Assembly: GCA_001048675.1 (NCBI GenBank)
Contig: CCKK01000020.1
Coordinates: forward strand, 558,001 to 622,000
Source: Vibrio diabolicus
GTDB lineage: Bacteria; Pseudomonadota; Gammaproteobacteria; Enterobacterales; Vibrionaceae
Direction of reading: 5' to 3'
Length of the DNA: 64,000 nucleotides
Positions 50,541-60,895 of this stretch are shown piece after piece. The translations under genes were made by a program, and so were the position numbers. The notes under the pieces were generated by a model. The model was not told the origin of the DNA. It ran no database searches and saw only the letters and a program-made list of their open reading frames with translations. Position 1 is the stretch's first letter. Every line of letters begins with the position of its first letter.

Positions 50541-51332
50541 ATGGATAGCCAAATGAACAGCCAGTTATTTGTTGGCAACGTTCGACATCGCAGGTTCACG
50601 CCGATAAAACATGAATTGAACTACTCATTGTTTATGCCAGCTATTGACGTCGATGAGCTAAAAAAACTAGAGGAAAAAGTTTGGGGATTTGGCTCTCGTT
50701 GGTGGCATTGGGCACGCTTTAAACGTAGTGACTATGTTGGTGAGGGCTGTTTAAAGGTGGCCGTACACGACAAAATTGAAGGGTTAACAGGTGTTCGTTG
50801 TACCGGTAAAGTCATCGCTGTTTGTCATTTGCGCTATTTAGGACTTTATTTTAGTCCAGTGAATTTCTACTACGTTTATAACAAAGAAGGGGAATGGAAA
50901 TACCTCTTAGCTGAAGTCAGCAATACACCTTGGAACGAGCGTCATTACTACGCAGTCGCTGCTGAGCAAAACGATGAAAACTTTGGATGGGAACAAGAGA
51001 AAGCCTTTCATGTTTCTCCGTTTAATCCAATTGACCAACAGTATCACTGGAAGATTAAACCACTGACGGACAAGTTAAGGATTCATCTTGAATGCCACAA
51101 AAGCGAAAAGCACTTTGATGCGACGATGACAATGAAAGCTCAAGTGTTTTCGAGCAAAAGCTTATTGAAGTGTTTGATCGTTACGCCAATACAGACGGTA
51201 AAAGTAATGGTTGGTATTTATTGGCACGCATTAAAACTTTGGGTGAAAGGCGCGCCTTTTTATTCTCATCCTAAATATTCAACACACGACGAAATAGAAG
51301 CCGACACTAAAAAAACAGAACAAAAAAAATAA
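50541..51332 (+). CDS. DUF1365 family protein
   Basis: A protein of 263 aa matching DUF1365: FVGNVRHRRFTPIKHELNYSLF at the N-terminus, FGSRWWHWARFKRSDY, LRYLGLYFSPVNFYYVY, and EVSNTPWNERHYYAV. It is always linked to a Cfa-type synthase and FAD oxidoreductase in bacteria, but no biochemical function is established; an acyl-lipid role is inferred. The ATG at 50541 is just after the previous stop; two other in-frame starts (GTG 50529, ATG 50553) are possible. Confidence 0.85.
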   Translation: MDSQMNSQLFVGNVRHRRFTPIKHELNYSLFMPAIDVDELKKLEEKVWGFGSRWWHWARFKRSDYVGEGCLKVAVHDKIEGLTGVRCTGKVIAVCHLRYLGLYFSPVNFYYVYNKEGEWKYLLAEVSNTPWNERHYYAVAAEQNDENFGWEQEKAFHVSPFNPIDQQYHWKIKPLTDKLRIHLECHKSEKHFDATMTMKAQVFSSKSLLKCLIVTPIQTVKVMVGIYWHALKLWVKGAPFYSHPKYSTHDEIEADTKKTEQKK

Positions 51333-51353
51333 AAAGCACAAGGAGAATTCTGC

Positions 51354-52610
51354 ATGTTAAATACCAGTTCTATGACATTGCCGCGCAAATTGACGACAAC
51401 ACAAAAGGCGGCTCGCGGAGTTATTTTTCAATGTCTGCAAAAAATGGAAATCGGCTGCTTAACTGTTATTGAAAGCTTTAAGACGGAAACGAAAGAAAGA
51501 AGCGAGCGCTTTAATGCGCCCAACGGTGAATACAGCGGTCAGCCTGTTGTGGCGACGATTGAGGTAAAGCATCCTGGCTTTTACTCGCGAATCTTGCAAG
51601 GTGGCAGCATTGCGGCGGGTGAGGCTTATATGGATGGTTGGTGGGACAGCCCGGATCTAACCTCGTTAATGAAACTTATGGCTCTCAATATGCGAGCGCT
51701 AGATAAACTTGAAGAGAAAGGAAGTTGGCTGACTAAAATACTGTACAAGTTCAGTCATTGGAGCAACCGCAATTCTCAAGAGAACTCTCGTAAAAACATT
51801 CATGCGCATTACGACTTGGGCAACAATTTGTACGAGTCATTTTTAGACGACAACATGCTGTACTCATCGGCCTTATATGCGCAACACAACGACACTTTGG
51901 AACAAGCGCAAATCAACAAAATGGATCGTTTGTGCCAGCAGCTTGATCTTCAACCATCCGATCGAGTGATTGAGATCGGTACAGGGTGGGGGGCTATGGC
52001 CATTTACATGGCAGAGCAATATGGTTGTCATGTAACGACAACGACGATTTCTGAAGAGCAGCATGCTTACGCTGAACAAAAAATTAGAGAGCGAAATTTG
52101 GGTGACAAGATCACTCTGTTAAAACAAGACTATCGAGACCTTTCGGGTCACTACGATAAGTTAGTCTCGATAGAAATGATCGAAGCGGTTGGAAAACAAT
52201 TTTTGCCTTCCTACATCAAGCAATGCCAATCATTACTCAAGCCGGGTGGTTTAATGGCAATTCAAGCCATCACTATCGCTGACCAGCGTTATGATTACTA
52301 CAGTAACAACGTTGACTTTATCCAGAAATACATTTTTCCAGGTGGGTTTTTACCTTCGGTTACATCTTTAACTCAAGCTGCGACCAAATACAGTGACTTG
52401 GTGGTGAGAGACTTATTTGATATTGGTCTGGACTATGCGAAAACCTTGAGCGAGTGGCACTCTAGATTTAATCAAGCTGAAGAGCACGTACGCTCTCTCG
52501 GTTATGACGACCGCTTTGTCCGCATGTGGCGCTATTACCTGAGCTATTGTGAAGGTGGCTTTTTAGCTCGAAGTATCAGTGCCGTTCACATGACATTCCA
52601 GCGACCTTAA
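51354..52610 (+). CDS. Cyclopropane-fatty-acyl-phospholipid synthase family protein
   Basis: A SAM-dependent enzyme of 418 aa that modifies double bonds of phospholipid acyl chains. Central motifs: HYDLGNNLYESFLDDNMLYSSALY, SAM motif VIEIGTGWGAMAIYMAEQ, QDYRDLSG, SIEMIEAVGKQFLPSY and FIQKYIFPGGFLPS. The N-terminal region is the usual lipid-binding domain. In organisms with this gene set the product may be a cyclopropane or a methylated/furan fatty acid; the sequence does not decide. Start follows AAGGAG. Confidence 0.9.
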   Translation: MLNTSSMTLPRKLTTTQKAARGVIFQCLQKMEIGCLTVIESFKTETKERSERFNAPNGEYSGQPVVATIEVKHPGFYSRILQGGSIAAGEAYMDGWWDSPDLTSLMKLMALNMRALDKLEEKGSWLTKILYKFSHWSNRNSQENSRKNIHAHYDLGNNLYESFLDDNMLYSSALYAQHNDTLEQAQINKMDRLCQQLDLQPSDRVIEIGTGWGAMAIYMAEQYGCHVTTTTISEEQHAYAEQKIRERNLGDKITLLKQDYRDLSGHYDKLVSIEMIEAVGKQFLPSYIKQCQSLLKPGGLMAIQAITIADQRYDYYSNNVDFIQKYIFPGGFLPSVTSLTQAATKYSDLVVRDLFDIGLDYAKTLSEWHSRFNQAEEHVRSLGYDDRFVRMWRYYLSYCEGGFLARSISAVHMTFQRP

Positions 52611-52616
52611 GCCGTT

Positions 52617-53129
52617 ATGAAGTTGCTGATTGCCTCTACATGGTTCCAGCTCAGTTGGTTCTCTGCAGTGCTTGGGACCTATCAATGGCAGTGGCTAACA
52701 CTGATCTTAACATTTATTACTCTTGTCTATTGTTGGAGGACGGACGCTTCTGCCTTGAAGCACATCGCGAGTATCGTTTTGGCGGGTGTAGTGCTCGATA
52801 CGCTCAATCAACAGTTTTCTGTTTTTGTCTTTCCAACACAATGGTTACCCATTTGGTTGTTGTGCCTTTGGGTTCTGTTCTCTTGGTATGCCTATCAGCT
52901 CAAGCCTGTTTTGTACCGTTTCCCAAAAATCTACGTATCAATTGTAGGTGGCGTTGGAGGAACCGTCAGTTACTACGCCGGTTACAAGCTCCAAGTCGTT
53001 GAATATGGATTTAATACCAGCGTTACGTTGGTCATTCTATTTGCTGAATGGTTTGCCATGACGCTTTTGATACTCAAGGTATACGGATATGAAAAGCTTG
53101 AAGAGAGATTTAACCCAGAGGCTGATTAA
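52617..53129 (+). CDS. DUF2878 membrane protein
   Basis: A protein of 170 aa with about five hydrophobic helices; it matches DUF2878, small membrane proteins found beside Cfa/DUF1365 gene sets. Key features are the N-terminal LIASTWFQLSWFSAVLGTYQWQWLTLILTF and the central WLPIWLLCLWVLFSWYAYQLKPVLY. Function unknown, perhaps in membrane lipid handling. Its 3' end overlaps the start of the chalcone-isomerase-like gene by 41 bp in another frame. Confidence 0.78.
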   Translation: MKLLIASTWFQLSWFSAVLGTYQWQWLTLILTFITLVYCWRTDASALKHIASIVLAGVVLDTLNQQFSVFVFPTQWLPIWLLCLWVLFSWYAYQLKPVLYRFPKIYVSIVGGVGGTVSYYAGYKLQVVEYGFNTSVTLVILFAEWFAMTLLILKVYGYEKLEERFNPEAD

Positions 53130-53683
53130 GGTAGTTGCTTCTCTAGTAGTTATGGGCTCCTTTGCTCTACAAGCTCAGCCAGTTGGAAACAGTGAAAACG
53201 CAGATAAGATGTCGAGTTGGGAGGGGTGGAAAACTGTCGGTGAGGCACAACTCACATGGTTCATCTTCGATATATATCAGTCTCGACTAAAAGCACCCGA
53301 TGGAAAGTTCATTGTAAATGGCGATGTATCACCACACCCTCTGGCATTGGAAATTAACTATCAAAGAGACATCAGCAAGCAGCAGTTGCTTGATGTAACT
53401 GATGAGCAATGGGCAAAACTTGGTTTTACTGAATCATATCGAAAAAGTTGGATCAGTGAACTAAACCGTATGTTCCCTGATAATAAAAAAAGGGGATGAG
53501 CTTACTTACTTAACCGATGGTAAAACTGGTCAGCTTCTTTACCGACAAGCTGGCATTGCACAAATCAAGACAGTCGGCTTCGTTCAAGATGAGCGAATGA
53601 ACGATGCGTTTTTGTCTATATGGTTGTCACCTAATACAGAGTTCCCAAAACTTCGAAAACAATTAATAGGGCAGGTTAGATAG
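53089..53683 (+). pseudogene. Chalcone-isomerase-like periplasmic protein, frame broken
   Basis: The first frame (53089-53499) gives a signal-anchored N-terminus, then GEAQLTWFIFDIYQSRLKAP and ALEINYQRDISKQQLLDVT, typical of bacterial chalcone-isomerase-like proteins. It stops at 53497-53499. The +1 frame carries on from the A7 run at 53485-53491 as GDELTYLTDGKTGQLLYRQAG to a TAG at 53681-53683 (ending IGQVR), restoring the normal ~197-aa length. Deleting one A joins the frames, so one extra A in a poly-A tract is the lesion. Might be real decay, slippage or read error. The next gene (GTG at 53683) overlaps the stop. Confidence 0.68.
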
Positions 53684-54216
53684 TGCTTAAACGAATTTTA
53701 AAATCAGTCGCCTTGGCTGCTGCGGCCTTACTTTCAGCATGCTCAGCAGGTATCGATAATTATCAATCATCTACACCGACTTTTGATTTATTCGGCTATT
53801 TTGAAGGCGATACAAAGGCGTGGGGGATGGTCCAAGATTACACTGAACAACAAACTCGTCGTTTTGAAGTCGACATAGTGGGTACTGTGGAAGGTAACAC
53901 GTTGACGCTGGTGGAAGACTTTGTGTTTGATGATGGAGAGGTTGACCAGCGAATTTGGGTTATTACCAAATTAGAAGATGGACGCTATGAAGGTAAAGCA
54001 GAGGATATTATTGGTGTAGCAACAGGGGCTGAGCAAGGCAATGCGTTGCAGTGGCGGTATGACTTTGAGTTGCAAATGGATGACTCAACAGTAACGGTCG
54101 CTTTTGATGATTGGCTTTATCGTCAGGACGAGAAGCATGTTTTCAACCTCACCAAAATTAAAAAGTTTGGTATAGAGGTCGGGACAATAACCTTATTCTT
54201 CCAAAAACAGCCATAA
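53683..54216 (+). CDS. DUF3833 lipoprotein
   Basis: A protein of 177 aa starting at GTG 53683, overlapping the previous stop. Lipobox LLSACSAG (Cys ~20) predicts a lipoprotein. The mature part (FDLFGYFEGDTKAWGMVQDYT, RRFEVDIVGTVEGN, VFDDGEVDQRIWVI) is the DUF3833 pattern, a lipocalin-like family associated with this lipid gene set. It is the last gene of the eight-gene unit, followed by a hairpin before the convergent purB. Probably binds or ferries a modified lipid; inferred. Confidence 0.82.
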   Translation: MLKRILKSVALAAAALLSACSAGIDNYQSSTPTFDLFGYFEGDTKAWGMVQDYTEQQTRRFEVDIVGTVEGNTLTLVEDFVFDDGEVDQRIWVITKLEDGRYEGKAEDIIGVATGAEQGNALQWRYDFELQMDDSTVTVAFDDWLYRQDEKHVFNLTKIKKFGIEVGTITLFFQKQP

Positions 54217-54282
54217 TAGTTGAGGGATTTATCCTCTTGCATTACTACCAAATAACCGAAATTATTTCTTCCTAACTAAAAA

Positions 54283-54309
54283 GGTTGACGCTTTCACGTC
54301 AACCATTTC
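54283..54309. terminator. Bidirectional terminator between DUF3833 and purB
   Basis: Stem GGTTGACG / CGTCAACC with a 6-nt loop; A-rich before, ATTTC after. Confidence 0.75.
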
Positions 54310-54332
54310 AATTGCAGATCATCAAGGTGTGA

Positions 54333-55802
<1,470 letters not shown>

Positions 55803-55805
55803 TTA

Positions 55806-55840
55806 TTCGAAAAAAAGTAAGCTCGCGATAAACGCGAGCT
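55806..55840 (-). terminator. Terminator of mnmA-hflD
   Basis: Stem AGCTCGCG / CGCGAGCT with a 5-nt loop; on the minus strand it is followed by TTACTTTTTTT. Confidence 0.85.
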
Positions 55841-55851
55841 AGCAGAGTATT

Positions 55852-56469
55852 CTACATTCTGGCTAACAGGATTTGAGCCTGTTCGACCATTTTCTTTCGG
55901 CCAAAAATTAGATGACGACGTTTACCGCCTACTTGGCGCCACAGAACAGCACTACGAATACCAGATAGCAGTAGAGCACGGACTTTGTGTTGGCTTGCCG
56001 TTTGTTGCAGTACAGAAGGCGTGCCTGTTACTTGAATGCGTGGTCCAATAGGGCTAACAACATCCAAGTAGATGCTTGCTAAATTGCTGATCATTTGATC
56101 ATCTAGCAGCTCAAAATGCTCTGACTGACGTTTGGCCATTTGGATACGGTCACCAAGCTGGGACATGGCATCGTTGCGAGCGCTTAACTTACGCTCTAGC
56201 GCCATTAAGCTAATGATGTAACGAGTGATCTCACTGCCTGATGGGGTGCTATCAATCCCTTTAACCAGACACTCCAGACCGAGCTTTAGATCGGCTTCGC
56301 GACCGAATACGCCAACGGTGTTAGCAGGGTTTGTGTTCAAAATAGCGTTGATTGATGTTTCAAAAGCATCTTGATCACAATGCCCGTTTCTCGCAACTTG
56401 TTGAACCAAAGCGACAGCTTGGCAAATACCAGCGAAAGCGATAGTACGGTCATAAAGTGTATTCGCCAC
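55852..56469 (-). CDS. hflD: High-frequency lysogenization protein HflD
   Basis: A protein of 205 aa matching HflD (YcfC): [31 protein letters not shown], then [12 protein letters not shown] and [46 protein letters not shown]. In E. coli it is a membrane-associated protein that binds phage lambda CII and destabilises it. A GTG start at 56469 with AGGAGT upstream fits; longer in-frame starts lie inside mnmA. It follows mnmA by 10 bp. Confidence 0.93.
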   Translation of the reverse strand: MANTLYDRTIAFAGICQAVALVQQVARNGHCDQDAFETSINAILNTNPANTVGVFGREADLKLGLECLVKGIDSTPSGSEITRYIISLMALERKLSARNDAMSQLGDRIQMAKRQSEHFELLDDQMISNLASIYLDVVSPIGPRIQVTGTPSVLQQTASQHKVRALLLSGIRSAVLWRQVGGKRRHLIFGRKKMVEQAQILLARM

Positions 56470-56479
56470 GTAACGACTC

Positions 56480-57604
56480 CTAAGCTTGAGAATATTTAAT
56501 GCGTTGCTCGATGATGCCGCCACCTAGACATACGTCATCTTTATAAAACACTGCTGATTGACCAGGCGTCACTGCAATTTGTGGTTCATCAAAGATCACT
56601 TTAATGTTTTCATCATCGATCGGGATGATTGTACAAGGAATATCTTCCTGACGGTAACGAGTTTTCACTGTGCACTTCATAACATCGCGAATTGGCTCAC
56701 GATCTACCCAGTGAAGTTGTGACGCAAGTAGACCTTCTGATTTTAGCATCGGGTGGTCTTTACCTTGGACTGCGATTAGCACGTTACGCTCTAGGTCTTT
56801 TTCACCAACAAACCACGGCTCTTCGTTACCACCGCCGCCTTTACGGCCACCGATGTGTAGACCTTTACGCTGACCTAGTGTGTGGTACATCAAACCTTGG
56901 TGTTGACCGATCACTTCGCCTTCTGGCGTTTCGATATTACCAGGCTGAGCAGGAAGGTAACGACCTAGGAAGTCGGTAAATTTACGCTCACCGATGAAAC
57001 AAATACCTGTCGAGTCTTTCTTCTTCGCTGTTACTAAACCTTGCTCTTCCGCAATACGGCGTACTTCAGGTTTCTCTAAATCACCAACAGGGAAGAGGCT
57101 ACGGCCAATTTGTTCGTGGCTTAGTGTATATAGAAAGTAGCTCTGGTCTTTGTTGCCATCTAGGCCACGCAACATCGCTGGTTTCTCACCGTTATCCGGG
57201 AAAGAGCGACGTACGTAGTGACCCATTGCAATGTAGTCAGCATCAAGCACTTCATCAGCGAATTCTAGGAATGCTTTGAACTTGATTTCTTTGTTACAAA
57301 GAATGTCAGGGTTCGGTGTACGACCCGCTTTGTATTCAGCAAGGAAGTACTCAAATACGTTATCCCAGTATTCGGCAGCAAAGTTTATGGTGTGTAGATG
57401 AATGCCTAGCTTGTCACATACTGCCTGAGCATCAGCAAGATCTTCTGCTGCTGTACAATATTCTTCGTTGTCATCTTCTTCCCAGTTCTTCATGAACAGG
57501 CCTTCTACTTGGTAGCCTTGTTGCTTGAGAAGATACGCAGAAACAGATGAATCAACGCCGCCGGACATACCGACGATGACTTTCTTTTGGCTGTTATCAG
57601 ACAT
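56480..57604 (-). CDS. mnmA: tRNA 2-thiouridylase MnmA
   Basis: A tRNA-specific 2-thiouridylase of 374 aa, making s2U34 in Glu, Gln and Lys tRNAs with sulfur from TusE. PP-loop [18 protein letters not shown], catalytic Cys in TPNDILC-type [12 protein letters not shown] and in [12 protein letters not shown], and MGHYVR. Start [16 protein letters not shown] at 57604. First gene of mnmA-hflD (then purB), as in E. coli. Divergent from the small gene at 57793. Confidence 0.96.
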   Translation of the reverse strand: MSDNSQKKVIVGMSGGVDSSVSAYLLKQQGYQVEGLFMKNWEEDDNEEYCTAAEDLADAQAVCDKLGIHLHTINFAAEYWDNVFEYFLAEYKAGRTPNPDILCNKEIKFKAFLEFADEVLDADYIAMGHYVRRSFPDNGEKPAMLRGLDGNKDQSYFLYTLSHEQIGRSLFPVGDLEKPEVRRIAEEQGLVTAKKKDSTGICFIGERKFTDFLGRYLPAQPGNIETPEGEVIGQHQGLMYHTLGQRKGLHIGGRKGGGGNEEPWFVGEKDLERNVLIAVQGKDHPMLKSEGLLASQLHWVDREPIRDVMKCTVKTRYRQEDIPCTIIPIDDENIKVIFDEPQIAVTPGQSAVFYKDDVCLGGGIIEQRIKYSQA

Positions 57605-57792
57605 TACTAAACACCACTTAAATAAACGGGATGCAGATTCTATCAGAATCCACAGACCGGTGACAGATCCGAGATCGAAATCACAATTCGTTTCGCTGCA
57701 TTTTTCTTCAACAGAAATTCGAACGGGCAATTTCGCAAGTATAGAAGAGGTATATATGGCATAGTTGGCAAAAATCCAAGAGGAAAGTCCAA

Positions 57793-58062
57793 ATGACCGA
57801 AGAAAACCAGTTTATGCAAGAAGCCGAGTTGATTGAAATTGTTGAAAACCAACTTGAGGACGGCAATCCATTAAAAGTTAAAGAGACGCTAATGCGCTTA
57901 ATGATGACAGGGACACCTAGAGAAGAAGCGGTTGCAATGATGGCATGTGCCATGTCGATTGAAATTTTCGATGTGATGAAAAATGAAGGTGAGTTCAACC
58001 TAAAGCGTTACTGCGAGCACCTTGAGCAACTGCCAGATCTAAGTTTTATGGAAGGTGAATAA
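57793..58062 (+). CDS. Conserved-looking hypothetical protein, 89 aa
   Basis: A soluble acidic protein of 89 aa. The pattern [53 protein letters not shown] suggests an all-helical fold with a Met-rich amphipathic core. No family was recognised. The ATG follows GAGGAAAG. It is divergent from mnmA and 118 bp before gsk, so it may share transcription with gsk. Function unknown. Confidence 0.72.
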   Translation: MTEENQFMQEAELIEIVENQLEDGNPLKVKETLMRLMMTGTPREEAVAMMACAMSIEIFDVMKNEGEFNLKRYCEHLEQLPDLSFMEGE

Positions 58063-58179
58063 GGAGTCTAGAAGAAAAAAGTGGCTAGCAAACGTTTGCT
58101 ATAATTGCTTTTATTGCCGCTTTATTATTAGCGGTATAGAATCCGTTCTCCTTTTCATCCCCTTACTCAGACTGACAAT

Positions 58180-59484
58180 ATGAAATTTCCTGGACAACGC
58201 AAATCGAAGCACTATTTTCCTGTTCATGCTCGTGACCCGCTGGTGAGCCAAGCACAAGAAAGCAAGAAGATGACGCGCACTCACATCATTGGTATTGACC
58301 AAACTTTGGTTGATATTGAAGCTAAAGTTACAACGGATGTGATTGAAAAGTACGGTCTGAGTAAAGGTCACTCTTTGGTTATTGATGACGAAAGAGCAGA
58401 AGAGTTGTACCAGCAACTTAAAGAAGAGAACTTAATTACCAATGAGTATGCGGGTGGCACAATTGGTAACACGCTACACAACTACTCTGTGCTAGCAGAT
58501 GATCGCTCTACGCTGCTTGGAGTGATGAGCCAGGATATCAAAATTGGCAGCTATGGCTACCGTTACCTTTGTAATACATCAAGCCGCATGGACTTGAACT
58601 ATCTACAAGGTGTTGATGGCGCTATCGGTCGTTGTTTCGCTCTTATCACTGAAGATGGTGAACGTACTTTTGCGATCAGTGAAGGGCAAATGAACCAACT
58701 GCATCCTGATAGCATTCCAGAAAAAATCTTTAAAAATGCATCGGCGCTTGTACTAACGTCATATTTAGTACGCTGTAAAGAAGGCGACCCAATGCCTGAA
58801 GCAACAATGAAAGCGATTGAGTACGCGAAAAAGAATGATGTACCTGTTGTTCTGACTCTTGGGACGAAGTTCGTTATTCAAGATGACCCGAAATATTGGC
58901 AAGAATTCATTCGAGATAACGTTTCAGTCGTTGCGATGAATGAAGATGAAGCAGAAGCTCTGACGGGTGAGTCAGACCCACTTGCTGCATCTGATAAAAC
59001 ACTGGAGTGGGCAGATCTAGTATTGTGCACAGCGGGGCCTGTAGGCCTATTTATGGCGGGCTATACGGAAGACAGCGCGAAGCGCGAAACTTCTTTGCCA
59101 TTACTTCCGGGGTCAATCGCTGAATTTAATCGCTATGAATTTAGTCGTCCGGCGAAAAAAGATACATGTGAAACACCAATAAAAGTGTACTCACATATCT
59201 CGCCATATATGGGTGGTCCAGAAAAAATCAAGAATACCAATGGTGCCGGTGATGCTGCGTTATCTGCTGTTCTTCATGATATGGCGGCAAACAAATACCA
59301 TAAAGAAAATGTGCCTAATTCAAGCAAGCACAGTAACGAATATTTAACTTACTCTTCTTTTTCTCAAGTATGTAAATACGCAAACCGTGCGAGCTACGAA
59401 GTTCTCGTGCAACATTCTCCACGTTTGTCACGTGGGCTTCCTGAGCGAGAAGATAGCCTAGAAGAAGCATACTGGGAACGTTAA
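58180..59484 (+). CDS. gsk: Inosine-guanosine kinase
   Basis: A PfkB-family nucleoside kinase of 434 aa that phosphorylates inosine and guanosine for purine salvage. The N-terminus MKFPGQRKSKHYFPVHARDPL matches E. coli Gsk. Other blocks are IDQTLVDIEAKV, GGTIGNTLHNYSVLADDRS, YRYLCNTSSRMDLNYLQGVDG, MNEDEAEALTGESDPL and the PfkB active site NTNGAGDAALSAVL with catalytic Asp. The same length as E. coli. A strong terminator follows; hns is convergent. Confidence 0.96.
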   Translation: MKFPGQRKSKHYFPVHARDPLVSQAQESKKMTRTHIIGIDQTLVDIEAKVTTDVIEKYGLSKGHSLVIDDERAEELYQQLKEENLITNEYAGGTIGNTLHNYSVLADDRSTLLGVMSQDIKIGSYGYRYLCNTSSRMDLNYLQGVDGAIGRCFALITEDGERTFAISEGQMNQLHPDSIPEKIFKNASALVLTSYLVRCKEGDPMPEATMKAIEYAKKNDVPVVLTLGTKFVIQDDPKYWQEFIRDNVSVVAMNEDEAEALTGESDPLAASDKTLEWADLVLCTAGPVGLFMAGYTEDSAKRETSLPLLPGSIAEFNRYEFSRPAKKDTCETPIKVYSHISPYMGGPEKIKNTNGAGDAALSAVLHDMAANKYHKENVPNSSKHSNEYLTYSSFSQVCKYANRASYEVLVQHSPRLSRGLPEREDSLEEAYWER

Positions 59485-59521
59485 TACACAGTAGTTTAAT
59501 TAACTATTCTATAACTAAAGT

Positions 59522-59554
59522 AAAAGGCGCATTTTTTAATGCGCCTTTTTTTTA
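59522..59554 (+). terminator. Terminator of gsk
   Basis: A 12-bp stem AAAAGGCGCATT / AATGCGCCTTTT with a T4 loop, then TTTT. Confidence 0.94.
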
Positions 59555-59571
59555 TTTGTAATGAACCAAAT

Positions 59572-59603
59572 AAAAAAGGCTCCCATTGGGAGCCTTTTAA
59601 AAA
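59572..59603 (-). terminator. Terminator of hns
   Basis: An 11-bp stem AAAAGGCTCCC / GGGAGCCTTTT with a 3-nt loop; minus-strand tail TTTTTTATTTGG. Confidence 0.92.
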
Positions 59604-59614
59604 ATAGCGCGGAT

Positions 59615-60022
59615 TTAGATCAGGAAATCATCCAGAGATTTACCTGCATCAAGTTGCTCTTGAATTGCAGAAGGTGTACGACCTTGGCCTGTCCAAGTCT
59701 TCTCATTACCGTTTGAGTCTGTGTATTTGTATTTAGCTGGACGAGGTGCACGCTTCGCTTTGCCTTTCGTCTTAGTTTCGCCAGATAGCGCAGTAATAAG
59801 CGCTTCTACGTCAATACCGTCTTGAGCAATTTTCTCTGCGATCTCTGCTAGCTTAGCTTCTTGCTCAGCTTGTGCTGCACGTTCTGCTTCTTCTGCTTCA
59901 CGACGCTCTTCTACGACAGTAGTTAGTTTATCTAGAGCTTCTTCCAATTGTTCTAGAGTCAGCTCACGAGAAAATGCACGAAGGCTACGGATATTTAGAA
60001 GGGTTTTAGTCAGCTCTGACAT
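59615..60022 (-). CDS. hns: H-NS family nucleoid-associated regulator
   Basis: A protein of 135 aa. The N-terminal dimerisation part (ELTKTLLNIRSLRAFSRELTLEQLEEALDKL) and a coiled coil are joined by a basic linker (GKAKRAPRPAKY) to the C-terminal domain with the AT-hook-like core TWTGQGRTPSAIQ. It silences AT-rich horizontally acquired DNA, such as the AT-rich island in this window could be. Long AT-rich upstream DNA fits autoregulation by H-NS. Length and motif match the VicH/H-NS of vibrios. Confidence 0.95.
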   Translation of the reverse strand: MSELTKTLLNIRSLRAFSRELTLEQLEEALDKLTTVVEERREAEEAERAAQAEQEAKLAEIAEKIAQDGIDVEALITALSGETKTKGKAKRAPRPAKYKYTDSNGNEKTWTGQGRTPSAIQEQLDAGKSLDDFLI

Positions 60023-60607
60023 AACGATTCCTATTAAAAGGTTAATGTGTTGGGCACTTTTTATCGTTACGATTAAATAATGCCAATCTATAAATAAACA
60101 AAGAGTCCTTATATTTAACTTTATCTTTTCCTTATGTGCAAATACTAAATCAAGATTTTGTTTAAATTTAGCTATTTTTTAAAGCAATAAATATTATTAC
60201 ACTCGAAATAAATCTTATTAGATGAGAATTGAAATCAACACTCGTTATTGTATAGAGATAGAGCCAGCTTGGTTTTTATAAAAAAAGTTGAGTTATTACT
60301 TAAAAATATGAAGCGTCCATCTTTGATGGAGTGTCATATATCCTTAATTTATTGATACAAGATAAACCATGATATTTTTAAGGTAGTAATAATGTTTCAT
60401 AAATAACAAAATTGATGTGATTTCAGTTGCACAAAACTAACTTGAAGTAGACAAGGTTTATAAATTATCTCAGTCATTATTTATTTGTTTAATTTAGTTT
60501 GATGTGTTGCATTGACTCTCATCATAAGTACAATGGCTGCTACCTGATGCAATATTGCAGACAATTTGTTGTTAATTTGTACAGTTAGTGGTTAATTGTT
60601 TGTTGTT
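60023..60607. other. 585-bp AT-rich region between hns and the lysine riboswitch
   Basis: No ORF was found. Long AT-rich stretches with A/T runs suit H-NS binding and should contain the divergent hns and lysW promoters. Confidence 0.5.
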
Positions 60608-60787
60608 GCCGTAGAGGCGCGGTCTCGAAGAGTAGCTATTATTGGGGTGATGCCAATGAATAATAGTGGAAGGCGAAGATTGCCGAAGTAAGTAACTCAT
60701 CAAAGTTACTTGCTGGGGTTGTATCTGAAAGGAACAACACTGCCATAGTATATATTCACATTAAACTATGGAGCGCTACTGTAGGGT
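60608..60787 (+). ncRNA. Lysine riboswitch (L box)
   Basis: Conserved L-box blocks occur in order: GTAGAGGCGCGG, AGAGTAG, GAAGGCGAAGATTGCCGAAG, CTGGGGTTGTATCTGAAAGG followed by AACAACACTGCCATAGT, and CTATGGAGCGCTACTG. These match the lysine riboswitch core and its five-stem junction, including the P4 loop pairing. It precedes an NhaC-family carrier. High lysine would turn the gene off; the expression platform is a hairpin set including CACGTA/TACGTG at 60830-60849 and CCAAA-C-TTTGG next to TTTTT at 60872-60888. Confidence 0.92.
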
Positions 60788-60895
60788 TGGGTGGAGTGTT
60801 CGCTTCCCTGTCGCTAAGTTCAACATGAGCACGTATCGTATGCTACGTGACTTGTCTGCAGTAGATCTCTAGCCAAACTTTGGTTTTTGAAGATC

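Noticed and set aside
53485..53495. Programmed -1 frameshift at AAAAAAAG in the chalcone-isomerase-like gene
   Set aside because: The needed shift is +1 (or -2), not -1, so a classical -1 slippery site does not explain it; one extra A does.
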